From Scandinavium sp051650185 (GTDB lineage: Bacteria > Pseudomonadota > Gammaproteobacteria > Enterobacterales > Enterobacteriaceae): 64,000 nt of DNA. A model generated the notes under the pieces. That model ran no database searches. It was not told the DNA's origin and saw only the letters and a list, made by a program, of their open reading frames with translations. Below are positions 54,388-62,684 of the stretch, piece by piece. The stretch spans positions 1 to 64,000 of the forward strand of contig NZ_JBOFIN010000014.1 in NCBI RefSeq assembly GCF_051650185.1. The letters run 5' to 3'. Within the stretch, counting starts at the first letter, position 1. Every line of letters starts with the position of its first letter. The translations under genes and the position numbers were made by a program.

Positions 54388-55152
54388 ATGACGGGATTCC
54401 GTTGGGAAATTATCGAGGAGTACGGCCCGCTGTTTATTGACGGCGCGATAATGACCCTCAAATGCACCATCATCTGTGTGATCCTCGGCACGCTGTGGGG
54501 GCTAACCCTTGGCCTTGGGCGAATGGCAAAAGCGGAACACGGGCCATGGAAATACATCCTGCGCTATCTGGTGCAGTTCCCGGTGCGTTTTTATGTCAGC
54601 GCATTTCGTGGCACGCCGCTGTTTGTGCAAATCATGGTGGTTCACTTCGCGCTGGTGCCGCTGTTTATCAATCCGCGTGACGGGCTGCTGGTCAGCGGCG
54701 GGATGATGAGCAGCGACTTCGCTCGAGAACTGCGCTCGAACTACGGCGCGTTTCTCTCCTGTATCGTGGCGATTACGCTCAATGCAGGGGCTTATGTTTC
54801 GGAAATTTTCCGTGCCGGCATTCAGTCCATCGACAAAGGGCAGATGGAAGCCTCCCGTGCGTTGGGGATGCCATGGTGGAAAACCATGCGTAAGGTGATC
54901 CTGCCGCAGGCATTTCGCCGCATTCTGCCGCCGCTGGGGAACAATGCGATCGCTATCGTGAAGGATTCTTCCCTGGCTTCTGCGATTGGCCTTGCCGATC
55001 TCGCCTATGCCGCGAGAACGGTTTCCGGGGCTTACGCCACCTACTGGGAACCCTACCTGACCATTTCAGTGGTCTACTGGGTTATTACTTTCGTGCTGGC
55101 GCAGCTGGTTAACCGTCTGGAAAAGAGGTTTGGCAAAAGTGATTCACATTAA
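54388..55152 (+). CDS. Polar amino-acid ABC permease (HisM/GlnP family)
   Basis: The 254-residue membrane protein has about five helices and the EAA loop of HisMQ-type permeases (EASRALGMPWWKTMRKVILPQAFRRILPPLGNN region near residue 155). FRGTPLFVQIM near residue 71 is typical. It probably acts as a homodimer since no second permease gene is present. AGGGATAAAG precedes the ATG. Confidence 0.92.
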   Translation: MTGFRWEIIEEYGPLFIDGAIMTLKCTIICVILGTLWGLTLGLGRMAKAEHGPWKYILRYLVQFPVRFYVSAFRGTPLFVQIMVVHFALVPLFINPRDGLLVSGGMMSSDFARELRSNYGAFLSCIVAITLNAGAYVSEIFRAGIQSIDKGQMEASRALGMPWWKTMRKVILPQAFRRILPPLGNNAIAIVKDSSLASAIGLADLAYAARTVSGAYATYWEPYLTISVVYWVITFVLAQLVNRLEKRFGKSDSH

Positions 55153-55861
55153 AAATCTGCATAAACGCTTTGGTGAAAGCCATGTCCTGCGCGGGATCGA
55201 CTGCGATGTTCAGCCGCAGGAAGTGGTGTGCGTGATTGGCCCGTCCGGCTCCGGGAAAAGTACGTTTCTGCGCTGCATGAATGCGCTGGAATCGGTGAGC
55301 GAAGGGGAAGTGGTGGTCAACGGCTTCCCGGTGCACGACAAAAAAACCGACCTCAATAAGATGCGTGAAAGCGTCGGGATGGTGTTTCAGCGCTTTAACC
55401 TGTTCCCGCACATGACCGTGCTGGAAAACCTGCTGATGGCACCCATGGCGCTGCGGGGCATGTCCCGAGCGGAAGCTATCGCTTTTGCCGAAGGCTTGCT
55501 GGCGAAAGTAGGGCTTAGCGACAAGCGTGACGCCTGGCCGTCGAGCCTTTCCGGCGGACAGCAACAGCGCGTAGCCATCGCCCGGGCGTTGGCGATGCAG
55601 CCGTCAATCATGTTGTTTGATGAGCCCACTTCCGCGCTGGATCCGGAACTGGTGGGCGACGTGCTGGACGTCATGAAAAATCTGGCCAAAGAAGGGATGA
55701 CGATGGTTATCGTGACCCATGAAATGGGCTTTGCACGCGAGGTGGCGGACCGGGTGATTTTTATTGACCAGGGCGTGATCCAGGAGCAGGGCACACCGGA
55801 ACACATTTTCAACACCCCGCAAAACCCTCGTACGGCTTCCTTCCTCAGCAAAGTGTTGTAA
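55139..55861 (+). CDS. Polar amino-acid ABC ATPase (GlnQ/HisP family)
   Basis: The ATPase has Walker A GPSGSGKSTFLRCMN near residue 34, signature LSGGQQQRVAIARAL, Walker B IMLFDEPTSALDPEL and the switch His in VTHEMGFA, all typical of GlnQ. The start is uncertain. GTG at 55139 (240 residues) has AGAGG ten bases upstream; TTG at 55130 gives 243 residues but is too close to that site. Either start lies within the permease gene, so the two are coupled. Confidence 0.92.
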   Translation: MIHIKNLHKRFGESHVLRGIDCDVQPQEVVCVIGPSGSGKSTFLRCMNALESVSEGEVVVNGFPVHDKKTDLNKMRESVGMVFQRFNLFPHMTVLENLLMAPMALRGMSRAEAIAFAEGLLAKVGLSDKRDAWPSSLSGGQQQRVAIARALAMQPSIMLFDEPTSALDPELVGDVLDVMKNLAKEGMTMVIVTHEMGFAREVADRVIFIDQGVIQEQGTPEHIFNTPQNPRTASFLSKVL

Positions 55862-55951
55862 TGATACAAACCTTGCGGTGTCATCCGGCTTGCCGGAATG
55901 GCATCGCTGGTTTACGGTTACAGGCTAAGCCCCAAAGACATATTGATAATC

Positions 55952-56674
55952 ATGGCCTATTTCTCGCGTTTACTGAACGACATTCCCGGCATCCGCCATT
56001 CTTTCCTGAACGTACATGAATCTGCTGCTTTTGATAAATCCCGGCTGGTGGATATCAAACAGGTGCATGGCGCTGAGCTTTTGTCCCTGACTGAACTGCC
56101 GCAACAGCGCCCACACGTGGACGGCGTTATCACATCGCTCACGGCGCAGCAGATAGGGATTGTGACTGCGGATTGCTTGCCTCTGCTGATGGCCTCCCGC
56201 GACGGCAGGGTGGTTGCCAGTGTCCACGCAGGCTGGCGTGGCACCGCGGCGGGCATCGTTCAACAAAGCGTAAGGCGGTTTGCTGCCAGCGGCGTTGAGG
56301 CGAAAGATATTGTTGTCGCTATCGGGCCGCACATTCGGGCTTGCTGTTACGAGGTATCTGAATCGTTCTGCGACGGATTGTTACAGACTCCCGCCAGAGA
56401 AATCGTTTCCCGACATTTATCCGCGCTGTTCTTTCGCGAGCCGCAAAACCCTAACGCTTTAAGCGCAAGCGCCCGTGAAAACAGTCATCAGTGGTTTGAC
56501 CTGCCGGCCTTCTGTCTACTGCAACTGCGTGAAGCGGGGATCCGTGACGAGAATATCGAAGTGCTTGAAAAGTGTACCTACTGCACGCCTGACGAACTGG
56601 GGTCCTATCGCCGACGAACTCATGTGCCAGCGACCAAAACGCAGCAGGTGTCCTGGATTGTTAAGGAGAGATAA
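55952..56674 (+). CDS. YfiH/PgeF-family (laccase-domain) protein
   Basis: The 240-residue protein has the family's zinc-site motifs: KQVHGAEL, TADCLPLLMA and VHAGWRGTAAG, plus YEVSESF and the C-terminal KCTYCTPDELGSYRR. E. coli YfiH (PgeF) removes misincorporated L-Ser from peptidoglycan precursors, and other members act as purine nucleoside enzymes. This copy differs clearly from E. coli YfiH as I recall it and is likely a paralogue of the housekeeping gene. The ATG at 55952 fits the family N terminus; 18 upstream codons in frame are not conserved-looking. The ribosome binding site is weak. Confidence 0.82.
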   Translation: MAYFSRLLNDIPGIRHSFLNVHESAAFDKSRLVDIKQVHGAELLSLTELPQQRPHVDGVITSLTAQQIGIVTADCLPLLMASRDGRVVASVHAGWRGTAAGIVQQSVRRFAASGVEAKDIVVAIGPHIRACCYEVSESFCDGLLQTPAREIVSRHLSALFFREPQNPNALSASARENSHQWFDLPAFCLLQLREAGIRDENIEVLEKCTYCTPDELGSYRRRTHVPATKTQQVSWIVKER

Positions 56675-56679
56675 GTCAT

Positions 56680-56699
56680 CGGATAAATGTATTTATCCG
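56680..56699. repeat. Inverted repeat upstream of the LuxR pair
   Basis: CGGATAAA and TTTATCCG form a perfect dyad around TGTA, eight bases past the YfiH-family stop codon. It may be a weak terminator (AATTTT follows) or an operator for the regulator genes. Confidence 0.5.
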
Positions 56700-56877
56700 A
56701 ATTTTCAGGAATATACTCTTTTGTCAATTCACTGACGGGGGGAGTAAATAGGAGAAAACGTATCATTTTAATCCAATAAAGGACCATCTGACTCATTGAA
56801 AAAAGGTATAAATCGATTATTCTTGCGCCGCTAATCATATTCTGATTATGGATGCTATAAAGCAAGGAAGGACATCG

Positions 56878-57498
56878 GTGCCAGCGTTATTTCTCTATGA
56901 ACCGCGCATGCTTATGCGAACGGTAGTCACAAATCTGTTAACAGAACAATATCCCCACATTCAGGCGCATCAGACACTGCCTTCATTAATTGAGAGCCTT
57001 CACGGCAGTTATTCCGAAAATAAAACCTTGCTGATAGGGATCGCGGGCGCGGGGCACGCCTTTTTCGATCTCCTGAGATGTATTCGGCGTATGAAATCGC
57101 TGAAGGTGAAAATCCTTGTTTGGGTTCCCGCAGAATATCCCTGGATGCTGCCGCTGTTGCGGGCCATTCACGTCCAACAGGTGCTGGTTGAAGAGGAGAT
57201 CGCCACGCTCCTGCCTGCTGCTGCCGATAACATTGTGAGCGCGCGACCGCGGCCTGCACGCGAAACGGGAGAGGTGAGGCGTACGCGCAGTATTACTCAG
57301 ACAGAACTCGACATTTTGCTGCAATTTGCCTCCGGCCTTTCGTCACGGGAAATGGCTGCACAGCGAAATTGCAGTTATAAAACAATATTTTCGTGGAAAC
57401 ATAATATTTGTGAAGCCTTAGCGCTGGAGTCTCATTCCGACTGGCTTGATGTGCTGTTTGAGCTTTCACAACTCTCATCGCAATATCAGGTAGGGTAA
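56878..57498 (+). CDS. LuxR-type regulator without a recognisable receiver domain (first of a pair)
   Basis: The 206-residue protein ends in a LuxR helix-turn-helix (ITQTELDILLQFASGLSSREMAAQRNCSYKTIFSWKHNICEAL, about residues 140-182). Its N-terminal 130 residues do not show the acidic pocket or phosphoacceptor of a receiver. It is like orphan regulators of the BglJ/YjjQ/RcsA kind. The GTG at 56878 is preferred because AAGGAAGGA sits just upstream; an ATG at 56848 would add ten residues. The second regulator starts four bases after its stop. Confidence 0.8.
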   Translation: MPALFLYEPRMLMRTVVTNLLTEQYPHIQAHQTLPSLIESLHGSYSENKTLLIGIAGAGHAFFDLLRCIRRMKSLKVKILVWVPAEYPWMLPLLRAIHVQQVLVEEEIATLLPAAADNIVSARPRPARETGEVRRTRSITQTELDILLQFASGLSSREMAAQRNCSYKTIFSWKHNICEALALESHSDWLDVLFELSQLSSQYQVG

Positions 57499-57502
57499 TA
57501 GT

Positions 57503-58108
57503 GTGAAGAATTATAATGTGTTATCGCTTTGTGCAAATAGCGTCTGGGTCCGGGCTATTGAACTGGGCTTTGCCCATCTTGCGCGCACCAATCCCGGCTG
57601 GAATTATCTCCTGACTTCACAACAGGAAGACGGGGTGAAGCCGGATTTATTTATTATTGATTTTACCCGGCATACAGAAATTAAGCCGGAGGATATTCCG
57701 GTTAAAAATAGCCGGTTATTGATTCTGGTTCATGCCTTTCAACGTCGCCTGATAAGAACGCTGCTGGAAGAGAGCCGCTGTTCGGTACTTTGTGTCGATG
57801 AACATTTTTTGAATTTCCGGGACATCGTGGAATCCAGTGCGAGAAATAAACGGTTTATCAGCCCGCTGGTCAGGGAGATGATGATGAAACAACCCGACGA
57901 AGCGACTCCGGTTTTTCTCACTGAGGCCGAATGCAAAGTGCTTAACTTTATTCGAAATGGCAAAAATGGCGTTGAGATCTCGCAGGCACTGTTCCGCAGT
58001 CAAAAAACCATCAGCAGCCATAAACGCAATATCATGCGTAAACTGGGGGTCCGTGATGATCTTGGGCTGAAGCAGAAGATACTCGCGATGGAAGCGAGCG
58101 TGAGCTAA
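57503..58108 (+). CDS. LuxR-type regulator (second of a pair)
   Basis: The 201-residue protein has a receiver-like N-terminal half (PDLFIIDFTRH, RLLILVHAF) without the full set of catalytic residues, and a C-terminal LuxR domain (LTEAECKVLNFIRNGKNGVEISQALFRSQKTISSHKRNIMRKLGV, about residues 138-183). The start is a GTG with AGGGT upstream. It forms an operon with the preceding gene, a layout like yjjQ-bglJ. Targets are unknown. Confidence 0.8.
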   Translation: MKNYNVLSLCANSVWVRAIELGFAHLARTNPGWNYLLTSQQEDGVKPDLFIIDFTRHTEIKPEDIPVKNSRLLILVHAFQRRLIRTLLEESRCSVLCVDEHFLNFRDIVESSARNKRFISPLVREMMMKQPDEATPVFLTEAECKVLNFIRNGKNGVEISQALFRSQKTISSHKRNIMRKLGVRDDLGLKQKILAMEASVS

Positions 58109-58111
58109 CCG

Positions 58112-58136
58112 AAAGCCCGCAGATTGCGGGTTTTTC
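58112..58136 (+). terminator. Rho-independent terminator after the LuxR pair
   Basis: CCCGCA and TGCGGG pair around GAT and are followed by five T residues. Confidence 0.85.
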
Positions 58137-58197
58137 ATTGCCCGAAGCGGAAAGTTTTAAAAGGTGATAATCGAGTAAACAGAAGCAAAGCTTTGAA

Positions 58198-58274
58198 TGG
58201 TGCGTCCGAGTGGACTCGAACCACCGACCCCCACCATGTCAAGGTGGTGCTCTAACCAACTGAGCTACGGACGC
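58198..58274 (-). tRNA. tRNA-Val (GAC), copy A
   Basis: The 77-base minus-strand gene folds as a cloverleaf: acceptor GCGTCCG/CGGACGC, D-loop AGTTGGTTA, anticodon loop TTGACAT with anticodon GAC, T-loop TTCGAGT, and an encoded CCA. E. coli has two such genes (valV, valW) near mdtK. Confidence 0.97.
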
Positions 58275-58289
58275 ACAAAAGAGAAGTGA

Positions 58290-58366
58290 TGGTGCGTTCA
58301 ATTGGACTCGAACCAACGACCCCCACCATGTCAAGGTGGTGCTCTAACCAACTGAGCTATGAACGC
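58290..58366 (-). tRNA. tRNA-Val (GAC), copy B (variant)
   Basis: This 77-base gene has the same anticodon arm as copies A and C but acceptor GCGTTCA/TGAACGC and a T-stem GTTGG/CCAAT. All three changed base pairs are compensatory, so it should be functional. CCA is encoded. Confidence 0.96.
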
Positions 58367-58368
58367 AA

Positions 58369-58445
58369 TGGTGCGTCCGAGTGGACTCGAACCACCGACC
58401 CCCACCATGTCAAGGTGGTGCTCTAACCAACTGAGCTACGGACGC
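58369..58445 (-). tRNA. tRNA-Val (GAC), copy C
   Basis: This 77-base gene is identical to copy A as far as I can see and is the first of the three to be transcribed. Only two bases separate it from copy B, so the three form one transcript. Confidence 0.97.
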
Positions 58446-58458
58446 ACAACGGGGACGA

Positions 58459-58487
58459 ATATTAGCGGCAGGGAGGGGAAGTGGCAA
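58459..58487 (-). promoter_or_regulatory. Promoter of the tRNA-Val operon
   Basis: TTGCCA (58482-58487), a 17-base spacer and TAATAT (58459-58464) form a good sigma-70 promoter on the minus strand. The G/C-rich discriminator after the -10 box is typical of stringently controlled stable-RNA genes. Confidence 0.75.
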
Positions 58488-58551
58488 GAGGCAATTGCCA
58501 CTTTTCTTTCTGATTTCACGCGATTGCGGAACAACTGCACAAACTGTTGAG

Positions 58552-58579
58552 AAAGCCGCCACTTAAAAGCAGCGGCTTT
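58552..58579 (-). terminator. Weak hairpin after mdtK
   Basis: AAAGCCGC and GCGGCTTT pair around a 12-base loop just past the mdtK stop. On the minus strand only a CTTTCTC tail follows, so it is a poor terminator. Confidence 0.5.
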
Positions 58580-58583
58580 GGGG

Positions 58584-59957
58584 TTAGCGAGCGGCGCGGG
58601 CCAGAATGATGGCTGAAGGCTGACGCTGAAGGAAGCGCATACGCAGCATCATCAGAATGGCCGCCGACGTCAGGCCGATAATAAAGCCCATCCAGAAGCC
58701 TGCGGGGCCCATTCTTGGCACGACACTGTCCGTTAACGCCAGAATATAGCCGCTTGGCAGACCCAGCACCCAGTACGCCGTGAAAGTAATAAAGAAGATC
58801 GAACGCGTATCTTTATAACCGCGCAGAATGCCGCTACCGATAACCTGAATCGAATCAGAAATCTGATAAACCGCAGCCAGCAGCATCAGCTGCGAGGCGA
58901 GCGTCACGACCTCAGGGTTATCGTTATACAACATAGCAATGTGCGAGCGCAGGGTGACCGTGAAGATAGCCGTCATCACCGCCATGCACACACCCACACC
59001 AAGCCCGGTCCATGCGGCCGTTTGGGCATCCAGCGTGGAGCCCTGGCCCAAACGGAAGCCTACGCGAATGGTCACCGCTGCGGCCAGTGACATCGGCAGA
59101 ACGAACATCAGTGAGCTGAAGTTCAGGGCAATCTGGTGCCCGGCCACATCAATAATACCCAGCGGTGAAACCAGCAGTGCCACCACGGCAAACAGCGTCA
59201 CTTCAAAAAACAACGCCAGCGCAATCGGCAGGCCAAGCTGCACCAGGCGCTTCATGATAGCCATATCTGGCATCACGAAGCCTTCATGCGTGCGAATGTC
59301 ACGCATCGAGCGGGCGTTTTTCACATAGGACAGCATGGCAATAAACATCACCCAGTAAACCGCGGCGGTGGCAACACCACACCCCACACCGCCGAGTTCC
59401 GGCATGCCAAAGTGACCATAAATAAAGATGTAATTCACCGGGATGTTGACCAGCAGGCCGATAAACCCCATCACCATGCCAGGCTTGGTTTTGGCCAGAC
59501 CTTCACACTGGTTACGGCAAACCTGGAAGCACAGATAGCCTGGAACGCCCCACAGCAGCGCACGCAGGTAACCGACGGCTTTATTCGCCAGTTCAGGGTC
59601 GATATTGTGCATGGAGCGGATAATGTATCCGGCGTTCCACAGCACGACCATCACCAGCACAGAAACGGTGCTCGCGAGCCAAAAGCCCTGGCGAACCTGA
59701 TGCCCGATGCGGTCACGACGACCCGAACCATTGAGCTGAGCGATAACGGGCGTGAGCGCCAAAAGCAGGCCGTGTCCGAACAGAATAGCCGGGAGCCAGA
59801 TGGATGTGCCGATGGCGACCGCGGCCATATCGGTGGCGCTGTATCCGCCTGCCATGACGGTGTCGACAAAACCCATCGCCGTTTGGGCCACCTGCGCAAG
59901 GATGACCGGGATTGCCAGCGCGAGAAGCTGGCGCGCTTCTAAAACGTACTTTTGCAC
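58584..59957 (-). CDS. mdtK: MATE-family multidrug efflux pump MdtK (NorM)
   Basis: MdtK exports cationic drugs such as fluoroquinolones in exchange for sodium or protons. The product from the GTG at 59957 is 457 residues, the E. coli length, with twelve helices and the MATE landmarks GFVDTVMAGGYSATDMAAVAIGTSIW near residue 29 and GLAKTKPGMVMGFIGLLVNIPVNYIFIYG. The frame stays open to 60326, but the upstream part is not hydrophobic in the MATE pattern and runs into the divergent ribC. AAGG lies nine bases before the GTG. Confidence 0.94.
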   Translation of the reverse strand: MQKYVLEARQLLALAIPVILAQVAQTAMGFVDTVMAGGYSATDMAAVAIGTSIWLPAILFGHGLLLALTPVIAQLNGSGRRDRIGHQVRQGFWLASTVSVLVMVVLWNAGYIIRSMHNIDPELANKAVGYLRALLWGVPGYLCFQVCRNQCEGLAKTKPGMVMGFIGLLVNIPVNYIFIYGHFGMPELGGVGCGVATAAVYWVMFIAMLSYVKNARSMRDIRTHEGFVMPDMAIMKRLVQLGLPIALALFFEVTLFAVVALLVSPLGIIDVAGHQIALNFSSLMFVLPMSLAAAVTIRVGFRLGQGSTLDAQTAAWTGLGVGVCMAVMTAIFTVTLRSHIAMLYNDNPEVVTLASQLMLLAAVYQISDSIQVIGSGILRGYKDTRSIFFITFTAYWVLGLPSGYILALTDSVVPRMGPAGFWMGFIIGLTSAAILMMLRMRFLQRQPSAIILARAAR

Positions 59958-60194
59958 GGGTAGATACCTTTTTATCTTTGTTATTGTGGAAGAGACTAAA
60001 AAAGCCGCCGAAACTGGCAGCAAGAAGAAAGAGCAGGGGCATTTTCGAATATATTGTAGCGAGTCATCGCCATTAAGCCAGTCAAAAAATGGCGGGGTGC
60101 ACTGGCTGACTGGCAACAAGCAAGGGCAACTGATATTGTTTGAGGCATAAAAGGCGGTGCTGATTCCGTCTTCGCAGATACAGGAGTTAATGGC

Positions 60195-60836
60195 ATGTTT
60201 ACTGGTATCGTTCAGGGCACCGCAAAAGTTGTGTCCATCGATGAGAAACCAAATTTTCGCACTCATGTGGTTGAAATGCCGGAGCATATGCTCGACGGCA
60301 TTGAGACTGGCGCGTCGATTGCCCACAACGGCTGCTGCCTGACGGTGACGGAGATTAACGGCAACCGCATCAGCTTTGATTTAATGAAAGAGACGCTACG
60401 TATTACCAACCTCGGCGAGTTGAAAGAGGGCGATGTGGTAAACGTCGAGCGCGCCGCTCGCTTCAACGATGAAATCGGCGGGCATTTAATGTCCGGTCAT
60501 ATTATGACCACCGCCGATGTGGCGAAAATTTTGACGTCCGAAAATAATCGGCAGATCTGGTTTAAAGTCCAGGATGCTGCGCTGATGAAATACATCCTCT
60601 ACAAAGGCTTTATTGGCGTGGATGGCATCAGCCTGACGGTGGGCGAAGTCACCCCAACCCGTTTCTGCGTGCATCTGATCCCGGAAACGCTGGAGCGCAC
60701 TACGCTTGGCAAGAAAAAGCTCGGCGAGAAGGTCAACATCGAAATCGATCCGCAGACGCAGGCGGTGGTCGATACCGTTGAACGCGTAATGGCAGCAAAA
60801 GAAGCCGCGGCGAAGCAACAAAGCGAAGTCGAATAA
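60195..60836 (+). CDS. ribC: Riboflavin synthase alpha subunit
   Basis: This enzyme (RibC, also called RibE) dismutates 6,7-dimethyl-8-ribityllumazine to riboflavin. It is 213 residues with two homologous lumazine-binding barrels; MFTGIVQGTA opens the first and GHIMTT-YKGFIGVDGISLTVGEV belongs to the second. CAGGAG precedes the ATG. It diverges from mdtK as in E. coli. Confidence 0.97.
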   Translation: MFTGIVQGTAKVVSIDEKPNFRTHVVEMPEHMLDGIETGASIAHNGCCLTVTEINGNRISFDLMKETLRITNLGELKEGDVVNVERAARFNDEIGGHLMSGHIMTTADVAKILTSENNRQIWFKVQDAALMKYILYKGFIGVDGISLTVGEVTPTRFCVHLIPETLERTTLGKKKLGEKVNIEIDPQTQAVVDTVERVMAAKEAAAKQQSEVE

Positions 60837-60856
60837 GACCTCAGCAGGTCAGCATT

Positions 60857-60897
60857 AAAAAAGGCGGTCGCGGGCTCAAACCCCACGACCGCTTTTT
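60857..60897 (+). terminator. Rho-independent terminator after ribC
   Basis: GCGGTCG and CGACCGC pair, with an inner GGG/CCC extension, flanked by A6 and T6 tracts. Confidence 0.88.
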
Positions 60898-61102
60898 TGT
60901 TTTCTGAAATTCACCTTATTTATTTCGTTGAAAGCCAGATGGCCGAAGGCAAGGGTATCGCCTGCAATAAACTGTGAACCAGCCCCGGATTTCGATGAAA
61001 CGAAGGCACGCACTGCTCATAAAAAGATCGTATTCAGTCGGATACTTATTCCAGAAAGCATATGTCCTGAAACAGTAAATAACATCACTGAGGGGTATGC
61101 TG

Positions 61103-61303
61103 ATGCACCGAAAAGATCTCTATGCGCTAAAGAATTTCGATTTCCTGGCCCGCAGTTTCGCCCGCATGCACGCGCTGGGGCAGCCGGTAGATATTCAGGC
61201 CGTGATCGGCAATATGAATGAAGAGCAGCAAAAGTGGTTCTGTGAGCGCTATGAGCAGTACCGGCAGCAGGCCGTGCAGGCGAGGAAAATGGAAATCCGG
61301 TAA
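61103..61303 (+). CDS. glgS: GlgS (ScoR) family surface-composition regulator
   Basis: In E. coli GlgS affects glycogen accumulation and represses flagella and type 1 fimbriae. The 66-residue product keeps the family core NFDFLARSFARMHA, GQPVDIQAVIGNM and WFCERYEQY. The second ATG (61103) is preferred over that at 61097, because GAGGGG is seven bases before it and the length then equals E. coli GlgS. The 200 bases upstream hold no other gene. Confidence 0.88.
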   Translation: MHRKDLYALKNFDFLARSFARMHALGQPVDIQAVIGNMNEEQQKWFCERYEQYRQQAVQARKMEIR

Positions 61304-61354
61304 TAATAACAGGCAGCGGGAAGAATACCCCGCTGCCTGATTCGGTTTAATTAT

Positions 61355-62683
61355 TCAGCTTACGTTATCCGCTAATACCTTTGCCTGTTCCTCTTCCTTC
61401 TGCTGCTGTTCTGTTTCCAGCATCTTCTTCTCATATACTTTGAAGAATGGGTAGTAGATAGCCAGCGAAATAAAGAAGCAGACGAACACTAACCCGCAGG
61501 CAATCAGGTTCCAGTTGGTGGTAATCAAGGCTCCCAGCGGCGCGGGGATCGTGAAGGGCGGTTTTACCATCATGCGTGGGATCAGCCCGGAAATCGTAAA
61601 CAGATACACCACCACCGTATTGACCATTGGCGCAAGAATAAATGGCACGGCCAGAATCGGGTTCATAACAATGGGCGCGCCAAATATCATCGGCTCGTTA
61701 ATATTGAACAAACCCGGAATGAAAGAGAGCTTGCCGAGCGATTTCAGGTAGACAACTTTGGAGCGAATAAACAACACCACCAGGGCCAGGGTAGACCCGG
61801 TTCCGCCCATTTGTGCATACCACTGGAAGAACTGCTCGGTGAAGATGTTCGGCAATTCATAGGCGCTGGTTCCGGCCTGGAACAGCTCCATATTCTGCAC
61901 AATAGCCTGATCCCACAGCGGACGAATCAACGGGCCCATCACGGCATGACCGTGAATACCGAACACCCAGAACAGGTCGATAAAGAACTGAGTGATGATC
62001 CCGCCAAACAGGTTGGTACCGGTCATAAAGCCTTTCAGCGGCATAATAATGAAGCTGATAATGGCATTAATGTCGATATTGAAAAAATGGCGGGGGATCC
62101 AGAATATCAGCACGACGGCAAGCGTCGGGAAGAGGGCCGAGAAAGAACTCGCCACTACCGGCGGAACGCCTGCTGGCATCTTGATTTCAATATTGCGAAC
62201 TTTGATAAAACGGTAGATTTCAATGGCAATCAACGAGGAAATAATCGCCCCGAACAGCCCCTGAGAGCTTAATGAAGTAATCGGGATATAGCGGCCAGCA
62301 ACGGCTTCTCCGGCAACCGTCACGCCCTCTTTGATATTCACCGGCACGATCATCAATAACGTCGCCAGCATGGCCAGTAGCCCGCTGGTGATGTCGTTGA
62401 GCTTGTAGCTTTTCCCCAGAAACGAACCAATGGTGAAGGCGGCATACAGCGACATCAGCCCGACGGTGAAGCGAAACGGCACATCCAGCATATCCCGCCA
62501 CGGGGCAATAAAGTCCATATAGCCCTTGATGGGGATATTCAGCAGGATAACGAAAAAAGAGCCGACAATCGTCAGCGGCAGAATGGAAATTAAGCCATTG
62601 CGAATGGCCTGCATATGACGCTGATTGCCAATGGCGTTGGCCACCGGCAGCATTTTTTCAGCCAGCTTTTCAAAAAAGGACAT
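61355..62683 (-). CDS. PTS system EIIC, cellobiose/beta-glucoside (lactose family)
   Basis: The 442-residue membrane protein is a CelB-type EIIC that carries and helps phosphorylate beta-glucosides. Landmarks are the N-terminal FFEKLAEKMLPVANAIGNQRHMQAIRNG, the loop with FWVFGIHGHAVMGP (substrate histidine region), and NEPMIFGAPIVMNP with the conserved Glu. AGGGGAAG-type sequence (GGGGA) precedes the ATG at 62683, one base past the stop of the upstream GH1 gene. No EIIA or EIIB gene is visible in the window. Confidence 0.9.
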   Translation of the reverse strand: MSFFEKLAEKMLPVANAIGNQRHMQAIRNGLISILPLTIVGSFFVILLNIPIKGYMDFIAPWRDMLDVPFRFTVGLMSLYAAFTIGSFLGKSYKLNDITSGLLAMLATLLMIVPVNIKEGVTVAGEAVAGRYIPITSLSSQGLFGAIISSLIAIEIYRFIKVRNIEIKMPAGVPPVVASSFSALFPTLAVVLIFWIPRHFFNIDINAIISFIIMPLKGFMTGTNLFGGIITQFFIDLFWVFGIHGHAVMGPLIRPLWDQAIVQNMELFQAGTSAYELPNIFTEQFFQWYAQMGGTGSTLALVVLFIRSKVVYLKSLGKLSFIPGLFNINEPMIFGAPIVMNPILAVPFILAPMVNTVVVYLFTISGLIPRMMVKPPFTIPAPLGALITTNWNLIACGLVFVCFFISLAIYYPFFKVYEKKMLETEQQQKEEEQAKVLADNVS

Positions 62684-62684
62684 G

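Noticed and set aside
55884..55897. TCCGGC/GCCGGA hairpin after the amino-acid ATPase gene
   Set aside because: It has no T tract and only six base pairs; it may be a REP fragment but cannot be supported as a terminator.
59958..60326. 123 codons in frame upstream of mdtK
   Set aside because: The segment runs into the divergent ribC gene and has no MATE similarity; the GTG at 59957 gives the exact family length.
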